From Psychrobacter glacincola (GTDB lineage: Bacteria > Pseudomonadota > Gammaproteobacteria > Pseudomonadales > Moraxellaceae): a stretch of DNA of 64,000 nt. The stretch covers positions 124,001 through 188,000 of the forward strand of contig NZ_CAJGZK010000001.1 in assembly GCF_904846215.1 (NCBI RefSeq). Direction: 5' to 3'. Shown here in pieces: positions 16,853 to 26,132 of this stretch (position 1 is the first letter of the stretch; every line of letters begins with the position of its first letter). The notes under the pieces were generated by a model that searched no databases, was not told where the DNA came from, and saw nothing but the letters and a program-made list of their open reading frames with translations. A program made the position numbers and the translations under genes.

Positions 16853-17665
16853 TTAAGCCAATTTTCGGCTTGGACGCGTTCGTACATGAGTGAAGTACAG
16901 TGGTAAACCTACAAAAACCAGACCCCCTACCAAATTACCTAATACGGTAGGCAACTCATTCCAGATCAAATAATCTGCGACGGTAAAATCACCACCCATA
17001 ATCATTGAGAATGGAAAGAGGAACATATTGACGATAGAGTGCTCAAAGCCCATATAAAAGAAGAGCATAACTGGCATGTACATGGCAAGCATCTTGCCAG
17101 TTGCTGACGTTGAAATCATGGCGCCGACGACACCCATCGAGACCATCCAATTACATAGCATGCCACGAACAAAAATAGTAAACCAGCCTGACGTTCCGTG
17201 AGACTGATAACCTAGTGTACGTGCCTCTCCAATAGTACCCACTTTGGCGGCTATCATGCCACCGTCTGTCTCAAAACCAAAGGTCAAGATAAAAGAGGCA
17301 AGAAAAGCCACGGTTATGGCTCCGCCCAAATTACCCAAAAATGTAAGTCCCCAATTGCGTAATAACTGAGTCATATCGCAGCCTGGGCGCTTATCTAATA
17401 CGGCTAAAGGCACTAGGGTGAATACGCCTGTCAACAGATCAAACTTCATTAGATATAGCATGATAAACCCGACTGGAAACAACAATGCTCCTAGTAATGG
17501 ATTACCTGTATTCACTGTTACTGTAATAGCAAAGAAAGCCGCCAGCGCTAGTATTGCACCTGCCATAAAGGCGCGAATTAAAGTATCACTGGTTGACATA
17601 TACATTTTAGATTCACCAGAATCTACCATCTTAGTCGTGAATTCGCTTGGATCAATGTACGCCAT
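16853..17665 (-). CDS. nirC: Formate/nitrite transporter family channel (NirC-like)
   Basis: 270 residues with six membrane segments of the FNT pentameric channel family. The N-terminal helix Ome region, the glycine-rich LLFPVGFIMLYLM segment and the conserved GFEHSIVNMF motif are present. The last is the histidine gate typical of FocA/NirC. ATG 17665 (MAYIDPSEF) has GAGG seven bases upstream and is better than TTG 17677. Placed among nitrate reductase, siroheme synthesis and nitrite reductase genes, it most probably carries nitrite, either in for assimilation or out for detoxification. Formate is less likely from context. Confidence 0.9.
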   Translation of the reverse strand: MAYIDPSEFTTKMVDSGESKMYMSTSDTLIRAFMAGAILALAAFFAITVTVNTGNPLLGALLFPVGFIMLYLMKFDLLTGVFTLVPLAVLDKRPGCDMTQLLRNWGLTFLGNLGGAITVAFLASFILTFGFETDGGMIAAKVGTIGEARTLGYQSHGTSGWFTIFVRGMLCNWMVSMGVVGAMISTSATGKMLAMYMPVMLFFYMGFEHSIVNMFLFPFSMIMGGDFTVADYLIWNELPTVLGNLVGGLVFVGLPLYFTHVRTRPSRKLA

Positions 17666-17763
17666 CAAACACCTCAATTATCAATTTATGAATGTTAATA
17701 GGACTACTGTCTTAATGTTTTATAACTTAAGCCTTTCTAAAGGATAATATTGCTGTGCCTTGT

Positions 17764-18642
17764 CTATACACAGCTGACCTCTACCCTCTGACCTAGTGCT
17801 CCAAGATTATAGGCCGCAAACTCTCCATGCAAGGTGACCACATCGCCCATAATCAGTAGTGCAGGTGTCGGCAGATTGGCAAATTTTTGCTGATCGGCGA
17901 TATCCTTTAGCGTCCCGATAAGTACTTGCTGCGTGGGCAAACTGGCATGGCTAATCACCGCAAAAGGCGTTGCGCTATCTCGTCCCGCTGCCATCAACCC
18001 TTTGGTCAATTCATCCAACTGATGTAACCCCATATAAAAAACGACCGTTTGGGTGCTATCTAAATGCTCGTTATAGTTATTGTTTGGCGCTCCCGACTTT
18101 TTGTACGCCGTGACGAACTTAACAGACTGAGCATGATCGCGATGCGTCAATGGGATACCCGCTCGACTGGCCGCTGCGCTCGCCGCTGTGACCCCAGGAA
18201 TAGACTCGAAATAGATACCATGACGCACCACTTCTTGAAGCTCTTCACCGCCACGTCCAAAGATAAAAGGGTCGCCGCCTTTGAGTCTGACAACCGTTTT
18301 ACCTGCCAGCGCGTGCTTGACCAGCAGCTCATTGATGCTCTCTTGCGGCAGGGCATGATTGGCTCGGCGCTTACCGACGAATATTTTTTCGGCAGTGATC
18401 GCGCACATATCCAAAATATCTTCAGAGACCAAGCTGTCATACAGCACCACGTCAGCACGCTGCATGACTCGCAATGCTTTGAGCGTCAAAAGTTCTGGAT
18501 CACCAGAGCCCGCACCCACTAAATATACGGTGCCCGTACATATAGAGTCTTGTCTGTTGGATGCTTTGGCATTTTGGGCACAATTTTGATTCGTTAAGTC
18601 ATATGTTGCATGGTTCGGAATAAAGTCAGATGAATCGGTCAT
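17764..18642 (-). CDS. cobA: Uroporphyrinogen-III C-methyltransferase (SUMT)
   Basis: 292 residues. The first of two SAM-dependent methylations leading to siroheme starts here. Family motifs are VYLVGAGSGDPELLTLKAL (about 38-56), the GKR region, VVRLKGGDPFIFGRGGEE (about 118-135), ESIPGVTAASAAAS and MGLHQL. An N-terminal extension of about 35 residues carries no motif. Siroheme is the cofactor of the NirB nitrite reductase encoded nearby, which explains its place after the nitrate reductase gene. No CysG-type dehydrogenase/ferrochelatase domain is fused, so the later steps are encoded elsewhere. A fossil of a similar gene lies at 14225-14389. Confidence 0.93.
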   Translation of the reverse strand: MTDSSDFIPNHATYDLTNQNCAQNAKASNRQDSICTGTVYLVGAGSGDPELLTLKALRVMQRADVVLYDSLVSEDILDMCAITAEKIFVGKRRANHALPQESINELLVKHALAGKTVVRLKGGDPFIFGRGGEELQEVVRHGIYFESIPGVTAASAAASRAGIPLTHRDHAQSVKFVTAYKKSGAPNNNYNEHLDSTQTVVFYMGLHQLDELTKGLMAAGRDSATPFAVISHASLPTQQVLIGTLKDIADQQKFANLPTPALLIMGDVVTLHGEFAAYNLGALGQRVEVSCV

Positions 18643-18798
18643 GGCGGTCGCTCCTGATGACAGTATAAATACAGCAAAGTGGGCACTTAGCAGTAAGGCA
18701 ATTTGATAAACAGCAACTTGATAAAAAACAACTAAGGCTGTGATTGACTTATTACTAGTAGTACTCTATAAGCTGCAAGCGATGTGCCATATCATTAT

Positions 18799-21700
18799 CT
18801 AAGCCTGCGCGAGCGGCGCATATTCTGCAATCAACTCATTAATCTGACCCACACAAGAGCCGCAGTTGGTACCTGCGCGGCACTGTTTGCCAACGGCTAT
18901 CGCACTGGTACAGTCGTGCTTAGTAATCGCGTTGATAATGATGTTTTTTCCAACTGCCATGCATGAGCAAATAAGCGTGCCCGGATCGATATAACCACTG
19001 GCTGGACGTCCTGCCAGCAGCCATTTATAGCGCTGGTTGTCAGGAATTTGACTGGTATCCGTAAAACAGCTGTCAAGCCAATGAACGCTAGGCAATTGCG
19101 GTAGCGTTGGGGCAACATAGACGGCCATTATTAGCCGCTCACTAGGCACCTTAGACCCATTAGTATCAGGCGTTATAACGTCTGTAGCGTTATTATCTGC
19201 TGCCGTATCATAGCCGGATTGAGTCACAATCAAACGCAGTTGATCCTGCTGTTTGTTGATAGTAAAAGCAGTATTGATATCGCCTGTTTGCGACGGCGGC
19301 TTTGATGACGGGGTTGATAATAAGCCAGATGACGGCTTTGATGATGCGTGTAAGGAGGTTTGCATAGACGCTGCAAACTGCTGCCAAAATTCAGGGGCGC
19401 TTAAAGTATCGATAACACTGGCAATCGGACTGGCGAGGTTGAACAATACGCTGTTGGTTTGATGGCTTAAATTCCAAGTGAGCGCTGGCAGTTGACTGGA
19501 TGCAGGCTGATTCAAATTTGTATCAGTCTCTTTTTCAAATAATGTCTCCTTTACCCTTTGTGCATCAAAATCGGCCAAAATAGCACGCAGTTGCACTATA
19601 ACGGCGTCTTGCCAGTCAGGATGCACCAAAATCTTGCCAAATGCTTGCATCGGCACCGCCGTGATGCGAATGGCTGAGTTTTTAAGCTCTGGCTGCCCTG
19701 AATGCGGGTCCACGACCGTTGGAATAAGCGTACCCATACGGGAAAAGCTGGCAAAAGCATTGCTCCAGTGCATAGGCATAAACGCATCACCAACTCGCAT
19801 CGTATCGCTAATTGTGACTTGTGCCAGTACTTGACTGACCGGTACGTCACTAGCCAAAGCAGTACTGACGGTCGAATGATTGGGGTCACTGTCAGCTATC
19901 GCGCCGTCATTATATCTGCGATGGAGTTGTACGAAGTCATTAGTCGCAAGGCCTAACTGCTGTGCATCCTCAGGATGTACGGTTAATGTCGGCACTGATT
20001 GGTGCTGGTTTAACTGCGGTGCTAAGCCAGTGCGAGTCATCGTATGCCACTGGTCGCGCAATCTGCCGGTGATAAGACGTAAATCAATAGTTGGCTGATT
20101 AAGTGCTAATAACTCGTCGTCATCTGCTTGGCTTGTAGGTTGAGCGTACTGATTGGACGGTTGCTGATTATCACTATGATATTGCCCGCTATATTTTCGT
20201 TTGTGCCGGTGTAAATTGGGAAGACTCGCGTCATCAGAGGGCGTAATTGCTATCAGCTGGGCTTTGGTGCAAGAGACAGTTTGCTTAGATAAGCGGCCTA
20301 CTGAATCATCTGCGGTATTAATCATCGAGATACGTTTGCCGCCCCATTGAAACGGCAGCATAGCGTCATATTCTTCAACGCTAAGTGCGCTTGGCTGGGT
20401 CGTTTGATTAATTTGACTAATAGGTTGACTGTTATGCGCCACCTCTGTAATAGCCTTTATGTCTGCAGCAAAATCAGGCAAGTCGTTGCTGAGATTCAGA
20501 AAACGAGGCTGATTCTTAAGTGATACGATTGGATTATTCTCATGTCCATCATTGCGATAGGCTGTCAATGCCACATGCTCGTTAAATATCTCGCTGGGGT
20601 CTTGATAGTCAAACCCTGTTAGCCCCATACGCGTCGCCACTTGCGATAGTATCCACCAGTCTGGTTTTGCAACCCCTACCGCAGGCATTAAGGTACGTTG
20701 ACGAGAGATGCGCCGTTCCGAGTTGGTGACTGTACCTGACTTCTCACCCCACCCTTGGGCAGGTAATACGATGTCCGCGCATTGCACCGTGTCGCTGTCT
20801 ACCGAGCAATCAGACACAATGACCAAGTCGCATTGAGCAAGCGCTTGGCGGAATCTATCAGCCTCCGGCAAGCTGACCACAGGATTGGTTGCCATAATCC
20901 AAATGGCCTTGATACGCCCCTCCAAAATAGCGTCGGCCGCGTCGCAGGCCTTGACGCCGACTTCTGAGGCGATAGCCTGAGGCGACTCCCAAAAATCGGC
21001 GACCAACTGCCGATGATCTGCATTGCCTAAGTCCAAATGTGCGGCCAGTAAATTAGCAAGCGCACCTACTTCTCGTCCGCCCATCGCGTTCGGCTGACCC
21101 GTAAGAGAGAACGGACTTGCCCCTACTTTACCCACGCGCCCTGTAAACAGATGGGTATTGATAATAGCATTGACCTTGTCAGTACCACTTTTGGATTGAT
21201 TGACGCCCATACTGAACGCAGTCACTGTTTTATCAGTAGTCGCAATTAACTCATAAAACTGACGAATGCTATCAATAGGCACTTGGCAAGCGCTAGCTAC
21301 CTTATCGATGGTCCACGTTTTAGCCGCATCCACAGCGTCAGCAACACCTAGGCTTTGGTTGACGTAGTCGTCATCTTGGCACCCTTGCTGCTCAAGGTAA
21401 TGCAACAAACCATTGTATAAATGGGTGTCCGTGCCAGCAGAAATTGGCAAATGCAAATCCGCAAACTCACAAGAGTCCGTACGGCGTGGGTCAATGACAA
21501 TGAGCTTTTTGCTAGGATCGGCTTTTTTGGCGGCTAAAAAGCGTCCAAATAGAATAGGATGACACCACGCCATATTTGAGCCGACCAGTACCAATAAATC
21601 ACAAGCTTCCAAATCCTCATAATTACCCGGTACTAAGTCTGCGCCAAACGCACGTTTGTGCCCAGCTACCGCTGATGACATGCACAGTCGGGAATTGGAG

Positions 21701-22350
21701 TCGATGTTATTGTTACCGATAAAGCCCTTGATAAATTTATTGGCCACATAATAGTCTTCAGTCAATAGCTGCCCTGAAACATAAAACATAATGCTGTCTC
21801 GACCATGCTTTTCGATGGTGTCGTTTAAGCGCCCAGCAATATCTCCTAATACGGTGTCCCAGTCGGTGTTTTCAATGAGCGGTTTCGTAGCAGATACGTT
21901 TATAGCGCTAGAGCTAGAGGCTGTATCTAATGGCATATTTGAGAGCATCGCATGCTGTTGTTGCATGGACGCCAGCTTGTTTTGATAATAGGGCTGGGTC
22001 AATCGACGCTCAGTGCCCAAAGTTTGTGCCAGTGCGCTACCTTTTGAACACAGTTTGCCAAAGTTGGCCGGATGCTCAGGATCACCTTTTACACTTACTT
22101 TGCCTACCATATCTACACTTGCTAAGACCCCGCAGCCTACCCCGCAATAAGGACATGTCGTGCGAATGGTTTTGATTGTGTTCTCAGCATCTATCGGTGG
22201 CACTTGAGTAACGTTTTTAGTATCGTTAATGCTGTGAGTAGCAATGATCTGACCAGTCGTACTTTGAGAATGCTCAGGTACACGGTCTAACATATCAGCT
22301 TGTGCGTTTTTAGAGATATTTGGGGTTTTATCGATGATATCTTCATTCAT
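18799..22350 (-). CDS. nasA: Assimilatory nitrate reductase, large (molybdopterin) subunit with C-terminal BFD-type Fe-S domain
   Basis: 1183 residues, unusually long for a family usually near 850-930. The N-terminal [4Fe-4S] ligands are C66, C69, C73 and C101. The Mo-bis-MGD domain follows (SNMAWCHPILFGRF, MGVNQSKSGTDKVN, LTGQPNAMGGREVGAL), then the molydopterin-dinucleotide-binding domain (RLITGRLRDQWHTMTRTG). The C-terminus carries a BFD-like 2Fe-2S module (CSCMAVGKN ... CRAGTNCGSCVGQI). Extra length lies in a 60-residue polar N-terminal extension and Ser/Gln-rich linkers before the last domain. It reduces nitrate to nitrite in the cytoplasm. The start overlaps the preceding FAD-protein stop by four bases, so the two are coupled subunits. 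Confidence 0.94.
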   Translation of the reverse strand: MNEDIIDKTPNISKNAQADMLDRVPEHSQSTTGQIIATHSINDTKNVTQVPPIDAENTIKTIRTTCPYCGVGCGVLASVDMVGKVSVKGDPEHPANFGKLCSKGSALAQTLGTERRLTQPYYQNKLASMQQQHAMLSNMPLDTASSSSAINVSATKPLIENTDWDTVLGDIAGRLNDTIEKHGRDSIMFYVSGQLLTEDYYVANKFIKGFIGNNNIDSNSRLCMSSAVAGHKRAFGADLVPGNYEDLEACDLLVLVGSNMAWCHPILFGRFLAAKKADPSKKLIVIDPRRTDSCEFADLHLPISAGTDTHLYNGLLHYLEQQGCQDDDYVNQSLGVADAVDAAKTWTIDKVASACQVPIDSIRQFYELIATTDKTVTAFSMGVNQSKSGTDKVNAIINTHLFTGRVGKVGASPFSLTGQPNAMGGREVGALANLLAAHLDLGNADHRQLVADFWESPQAIASEVGVKACDAADAILEGRIKAIWIMATNPVVSLPEADRFRQALAQCDLVIVSDCSVDSDTVQCADIVLPAQGWGEKSGTVTNSERRISRQRTLMPAVGVAKPDWWILSQVATRMGLTGFDYQDPSEIFNEHVALTAYRNDGHENNPIVSLKNQPRFLNLSNDLPDFAADIKAITEVAHNSQPISQINQTTQPSALSVEEYDAMLPFQWGGKRISMINTADDSVGRLSKQTVSCTKAQLIAITPSDDASLPNLHRHKRKYSGQYHSDNQQPSNQYAQPTSQADDDELLALNQPTIDLRLITGRLRDQWHTMTRTGLAPQLNQHQSVPTLTVHPEDAQQLGLATNDFVQLHRRYNDGAIADSDPNHSTVSTALASDVPVSQVLAQVTISDTMRVGDAFMPMHWSNAFASFSRMGTLIPTVVDPHSGQPELKNSAIRITAVPMQAFGKILVHPDWQDAVIVQLRAILADFDAQRVKETLFEKETDTNLNQPASSQLPALTWNLSHQTNSVLFNLASPIASVIDTLSAPEFWQQFAASMQTSLHASSKPSSGLLSTPSSKPPSQTGDINTAFTINKQQDQLRLIVTQSGYDTAADNNATDVITPDTNGSKVPSERLIMAVYVAPTLPQLPSVHWLDSCFTDTSQIPDNQRYKWLLAGRPASGYIDPGTLICSCMAVGKNIIINAITKHDCTSAIAVGKQCRAGTNCGSCVGQINELIAEYAPLAQA

Positions 22351-23849
22351 GAGGCTTCCTCTACTAGATCGCTTGTCGTGCTATTTGCCATGTTGTTTGC
22401 ATCTAATGTATCCAAATCGCAGTAGGCTTCTCCAAATATTAACGCTTCTTTTATAGGCGTAATATCGACGTCATCTATGATGAGTTGACTGTAAAAACTG
22501 CCGTCATTGACTTCGCCATACAGCACCGCGCCGACGACCTTATTGTCTTTCAGGTAGAGGCAGTGATAATGGTTTAAGGTAGGTTGGCGATAAACCAAAG
22601 TTTCGATGCTCTCAACGTCGCTATCGTCAAAGGCAATTTGACCTGCCGAAAATGCCGCGACTCCAGATACTTTTAATTTTAATGACAGTGGCTTGCTGAC
22701 GAATGGTTGCCAATGTTCTTGCGAGGGCGCACCACTCTCTGATGCGGTTTCATTTGATAAGGTGCCATTTGATGCAATGTCATTTGACGCAATGGAAGGG
22801 TCTGATACCACCGTGTCTTTTAGCACCGTCACGAGCGTATCGACTTGCTGATTGACTGGCGCCACCATGCCGAACAGCTCACCGTCGAGCTCGACACACT
22901 CGCCGATAGCATAGACATGCGGGCAGCTGGTGTGCATGCAGTCATCAACGACAATGCCGCGATTGACCTCAAGCCCACTGTCTTTAGCCAGCGCTGTGTT
23001 GGGAATCACACCCACTGCCATCACGATAAAGTCAGCGGCTAAGGTGCGCCCGTCCTTTAGTGACAATCCGCACACTTCGCCTGCCTCATTTATGGCAATC
23101 GATTCGGTGTTTGCGGACACTTCCAGTCCAACGCCGCGGCGGCTAAGCTCTGCTTGTAGCAATTCTGCGGCGGGTAGATCTAATTGAGCATTAAGCACAT
23201 AGCCGTCCACATGAATAACGGTCATGGTAGCGCCTTGTCCCGCCAGCGCACACGCCGCCTCCAATCCCAATACCCCGCCGCCAATCACTAGTCCCGTTTT
23301 GCCTTGACGCGCATATTCAGTCAAGGTGGTGACATCCGTAAAATCTCGAAAGACGTGTACCCCTTTGGCAGTGTGATTGGGGAACGGTATAACGCGCGCA
23401 GTTGAGCCTGTAGCAATGACCACTTTGGCATAGTGTAGCGTCTGTCCGTTATCAAGCTCGATATAATGTTGCTCGGTATCAATCGTATCGACGCTGACCC
23501 CAGCCAGTACAGTGATGCCCAACTGTTCATAGTCTGATTGATCGTATAAATAAGTATCATCAAACGCCTTGTCACCTGCCAGTACAGGCGACAGCATGAT
23601 ACGGTTGTAGCCTACGTGCGGCTCTTTACTAATCAGAGTAATCGGCGGATGCGAATGAACACTGTCTAATTGCGCCCGTGCAAGCTCAATGGCAAAGCGG
23701 CTGCCTGCCATACCAGCACCGATAATGATGATGCCCGCATTTTCGGTATGAGCATCAACATTGTTAGTCGTTTGATGGACAGTCGTTTCAGTAGCGTCTG
23801 TATGATGAATATTAGACTGTGTGGCAGTTTGTGATCTATCGAGCGACAT
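22347..23849 (-). CDS. FAD-dependent NAD(P)H reductase subunit of assimilatory nitrate reductase
   Basis: 500 residues. It has an N-terminal FAD-binding fold (IIIIGAGMAGSRFAIEL), a second dinucleotide fold (LVIGGGVLGLEAACALAG) and the late GExxx motif AIGECVELDGELFGMVAPV. This resembles the N-terminal half of NirB and rubredoxin-type reductases. It lacks siroheme and BFD parts, so it most likely passes electrons from NAD(P)H to the BFD domain of the coupled nitrate reductase. ATG 23849 follows AAGGAT and is preferred over TTG 23852. A Ser/Asn-rich insert near 345-370 (repeated SNDIASNGT-like text) is probably a flexible loop. Electron-transfer role is inferred from the overlap with nasA. Confidence 0.88.
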   Translation of the reverse strand: MSLDRSQTATQSNIHHTDATETTVHQTTNNVDAHTENAGIIIIGAGMAGSRFAIELARAQLDSVHSHPPITLISKEPHVGYNRIMLSPVLAGDKAFDDTYLYDQSDYEQLGITVLAGVSVDTIDTEQHYIELDNGQTLHYAKVVIATGSTARVIPFPNHTAKGVHVFRDFTDVTTLTEYARQGKTGLVIGGGVLGLEAACALAGQGATMTVIHVDGYVLNAQLDLPAAELLQAELSRRGVGLEVSANTESIAINEAGEVCGLSLKDGRTLAADFIVMAVGVIPNTALAKDSGLEVNRGIVVDDCMHTSCPHVYAIGECVELDGELFGMVAPVNQQVDTLVTVLKDTVVSDPSIASNDIASNGTLSNETASESGAPSQEHWQPFVSKPLSLKLKVSGVAAFSAGQIAFDDSDVESIETLVYRQPTLNHYHCLYLKDNKVVGAVLYGEVNDGSFYSQLIIDDVDITPIKEALIFGEAYCDLDTLDANNMANSTTSDLVEEAS

Positions 23850-23917
23850 CAAGGGAATATCCTTAGCCGCATAGTGCAGCGTTAAATAAGCAATAGCATG
23901 TCATTGAAAGTGGACGC

Positions 23918-26101
23918 TCATGACAGATAAGCCCATAACAATAAGACAATGATGATAGCTTGTATAAAGCAAATGCCATGCCATACCAGTAGAGGGTTGC
24001 GCTTGATAAGCGGTTCAGGGTCGCGACTGTTTGCCCTATTGTCAGGGTTAAAGTCTTGTAAAAACTCACCAATGGCCTGATAGCGCGCATTGGTATTGGG
24101 ATGTAGTGCCCGCATGAGCGCTTGCTGGCTGACGGGTGGGACGTTTTGTTGACGTAGCGGTTGTGCTGGCATGACTAAAGCGTGCCTTAGACTCATTAGA
24201 TCTTGCGAGCCAAACGGTAGCTGTCCTGTTAGCAGCTCATAACCAATCACTGCGATTGAAAATAGATCCGAGTGCACCCCTTTTGGTGCATCGGTGTAAT
24301 ACTCTGGTGCAGCGTAATGCAAATCGCCATTGGGCGGGCGCGTACTGTCCTTTAAGATGGATGAGCTGGCAGAGCCAAAATCAATCAGCTTGACCGCACC
24401 TGATTTGGTTAAGAGGACGTTTTCAGGTTTGATATCTTGGTGCAACAGATAGTTACGGTGCATCACTCGAACCGCCATACCTATCTTGGTCAGTAGATCA
24501 TAAGTCTGCCACACATCGCATGGGGCATTACGTTCAATAAAATCACGTAAGCTCTCACCTTCGATATATTCAGTTAAGTGGTATAGATAGGTGGTGCTGG
24601 CAGGGACAGGATAGTAACGCAGCAGTCCTGATGCGCCCAGTCCAGAACCGATACTTTGAGCGCCGCTGACGGTTGAGCTATTGGCTTGCAAGCGATTTGG
24701 GTCGGCTTGATTATAGGCAGGCTCACCCGCACGCCGATGTTTTGAGAGACTTAGGCCAATTTTTCGCTCCTTCAAAAAATCACGCAGATAATGACCGTCA
24801 TCAATGGTATCGAGGCTGGGCGACTTCAAAACAAAGTCGTTCTCATACTCATCTTGCACCAAATACACATCGCTGCGAGCCGTTCGCGCGATGATATTGA
24901 CCACAGTAAAACCATCGATATTATCGCCTACTTCTAAACCTGTCGGCAGCTGATAACGAGTCATATCACTAGTGCTTGGACGGCTGTTATTGTCATCAAA
25001 ACAATCAGAACCATCAAAACCATTAGAGTCGTCAGAACCATCAGCGTCACGCAAAGTACCTGCTCGACTGGCGAGGTTTGCTGTCGCCTTTATACCCAGT
25101 AGTATCATGCTCAAGTTATCATGACTGCCCTCTACAAATGCTTGCTCGCATAAGCTCTGACTGACTAAGCTCTGACTGACATTGAACCCTACTGGTAGAG
25201 TGTGCGCTGTGGCTAATGCCTGAAACATACTTGTGGCAGCGGTGCACAGTTCAAACTGCAACTCGGTCGCATCGATATGCTCATACACACCATCGGTCAT
25301 CAGCGCTAAGCATTCATTTTGGTGTAGCGTAAATACTGACTGTTGCAGGTCTACCTGAGTGTCTGCGCCAATAGCCGCAGAGAGTGCCCCTTTGTCTTGA
25401 CCGCGATGGATGCGGTGATCCTCACTCAATACTGTCAAGCTGTCTATCCCAATACGGTAGATTCGTGAATCGCCGGTATGAAACAGATGGATACGATCAC
25501 CGATACACAATAAGCCTGATAGCGTGGACAGCAAAGGCGGAACCCTCTGATAGGCTTGCGGAATGCATAAGGTATCATTGGCCTTATTCACCGCCACTTT
25601 GATGAGGCTCGCGATTTGATCATCATCAAAGCTCATAACGGCTGTCTGAGAGTGACTTTGATGGGTTGTTTGAGCCAATTTTGACAAGGCTAAGGTTATT
25701 TTATTAGCGACGGTGTTGATAACTAATTGACTTGCTTGCTTTGGAAACTGACAAGCGCTTACCCCATCTGCCATGAGCACCAGCAAGGGCGCTGGAGGCA
25801 TTGCCGTTTGTTTAGCTTGGTTTGAATCGTTAGGGCGGGTCAACGTTGCCTCTAAAAAATGATACGGCAAACAAGTCGTTATCAATAGACTGTCTTGGTT
25901 TTCCGCTTTACGGCCTTTCGTTGTAAAAAAATCAAGCCACCACAAGGCATGATCTGCACTGAGGTGGCTTGATTTAATTGAGGATGACTGACTACCAGTG
26001 CTTATTTGAGCACTCACCTGATGACCAGCATTTTGTTGGTTGTTATGAGTGCCTTGTTTGTTGACATCTTGACTGGCTTCTGGAGTAGTATTCAAAGTCA
26101 T
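23918..26101 (-). CDS. PP2C phosphatase - Ser/Thr kinase fusion, C-terminal membrane anchor (copy 1)
   Basis: 727 residues. After a polar 50-residue leader, a PP2C domain carries ENQDSLL, LVLMADGVSACQF, LALMTDGVYEHI and GSHDNLSMIL. A Ser/Asp-rich linker (about 340-375) leads to a Hanks-type kinase with FVLKSPS, HQDIKPEN (Gln replaces Arg of HRD), LIDFGSAS and AAPEY. The chain ends in one hydrophobic helix. It lies between the transporter gene (31 bases) and the FAD-reductase gene. It is a diverged paralogue of the fusion at 15037-16755, so the nitrate cluster is bracketed by two such proteins. It probably acts at the membrane on the transporter or a regulator; the target is unknown. Confidence 0.88.
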   Translation of the reverse strand: MTLNTTPEASQDVNKQGTHNNQQNAGHQVSAQISTGSQSSSIKSSHLSADHALWWLDFFTTKGRKAENQDSLLITTCLPYHFLEATLTRPNDSNQAKQTAMPPAPLLVLMADGVSACQFPKQASQLVINTVANKITLALSKLAQTTHQSHSQTAVMSFDDDQIASLIKVAVNKANDTLCIPQAYQRVPPLLSTLSGLLCIGDRIHLFHTGDSRIYRIGIDSLTVLSEDHRIHRGQDKGALSAAIGADTQVDLQQSVFTLHQNECLALMTDGVYEHIDATELQFELCTAATSMFQALATAHTLPVGFNVSQSLVSQSLCEQAFVEGSHDNLSMILLGIKATANLASRAGTLRDADGSDDSNGFDGSDCFDDNNSRPSTSDMTRYQLPTGLEVGDNIDGFTVVNIIARTARSDVYLVQDEYENDFVLKSPSLDTIDDGHYLRDFLKERKIGLSLSKHRRAGEPAYNQADPNRLQANSSTVSGAQSIGSGLGASGLLRYYPVPASTTYLYHLTEYIEGESLRDFIERNAPCDVWQTYDLLTKIGMAVRVMHRNYLLHQDIKPENVLLTKSGAVKLIDFGSASSSILKDSTRPPNGDLHYAAPEYYTDAPKGVHSDLFSIAVIGYELLTGQLPFGSQDLMSLRHALVMPAQPLRQQNVPPVSQQALMRALHPNTNARYQAIGEFLQDFNPDNRANSRDPEPLIKRNPLLVWHGICFIQAIIIVLLLWAYLS

Positions 26102-26132
26102 CCCTATTTAGTTTTTCTTTAGCTTTTCGGCG

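Noticed and set aside
18799..23852. Many open frames on the opposite strand inside the nitrate reductase and FAD-protein genes
   Set aside because: They are shadows of long genes in this composition, without ribosome-binding sites, domains or consistent spacing.
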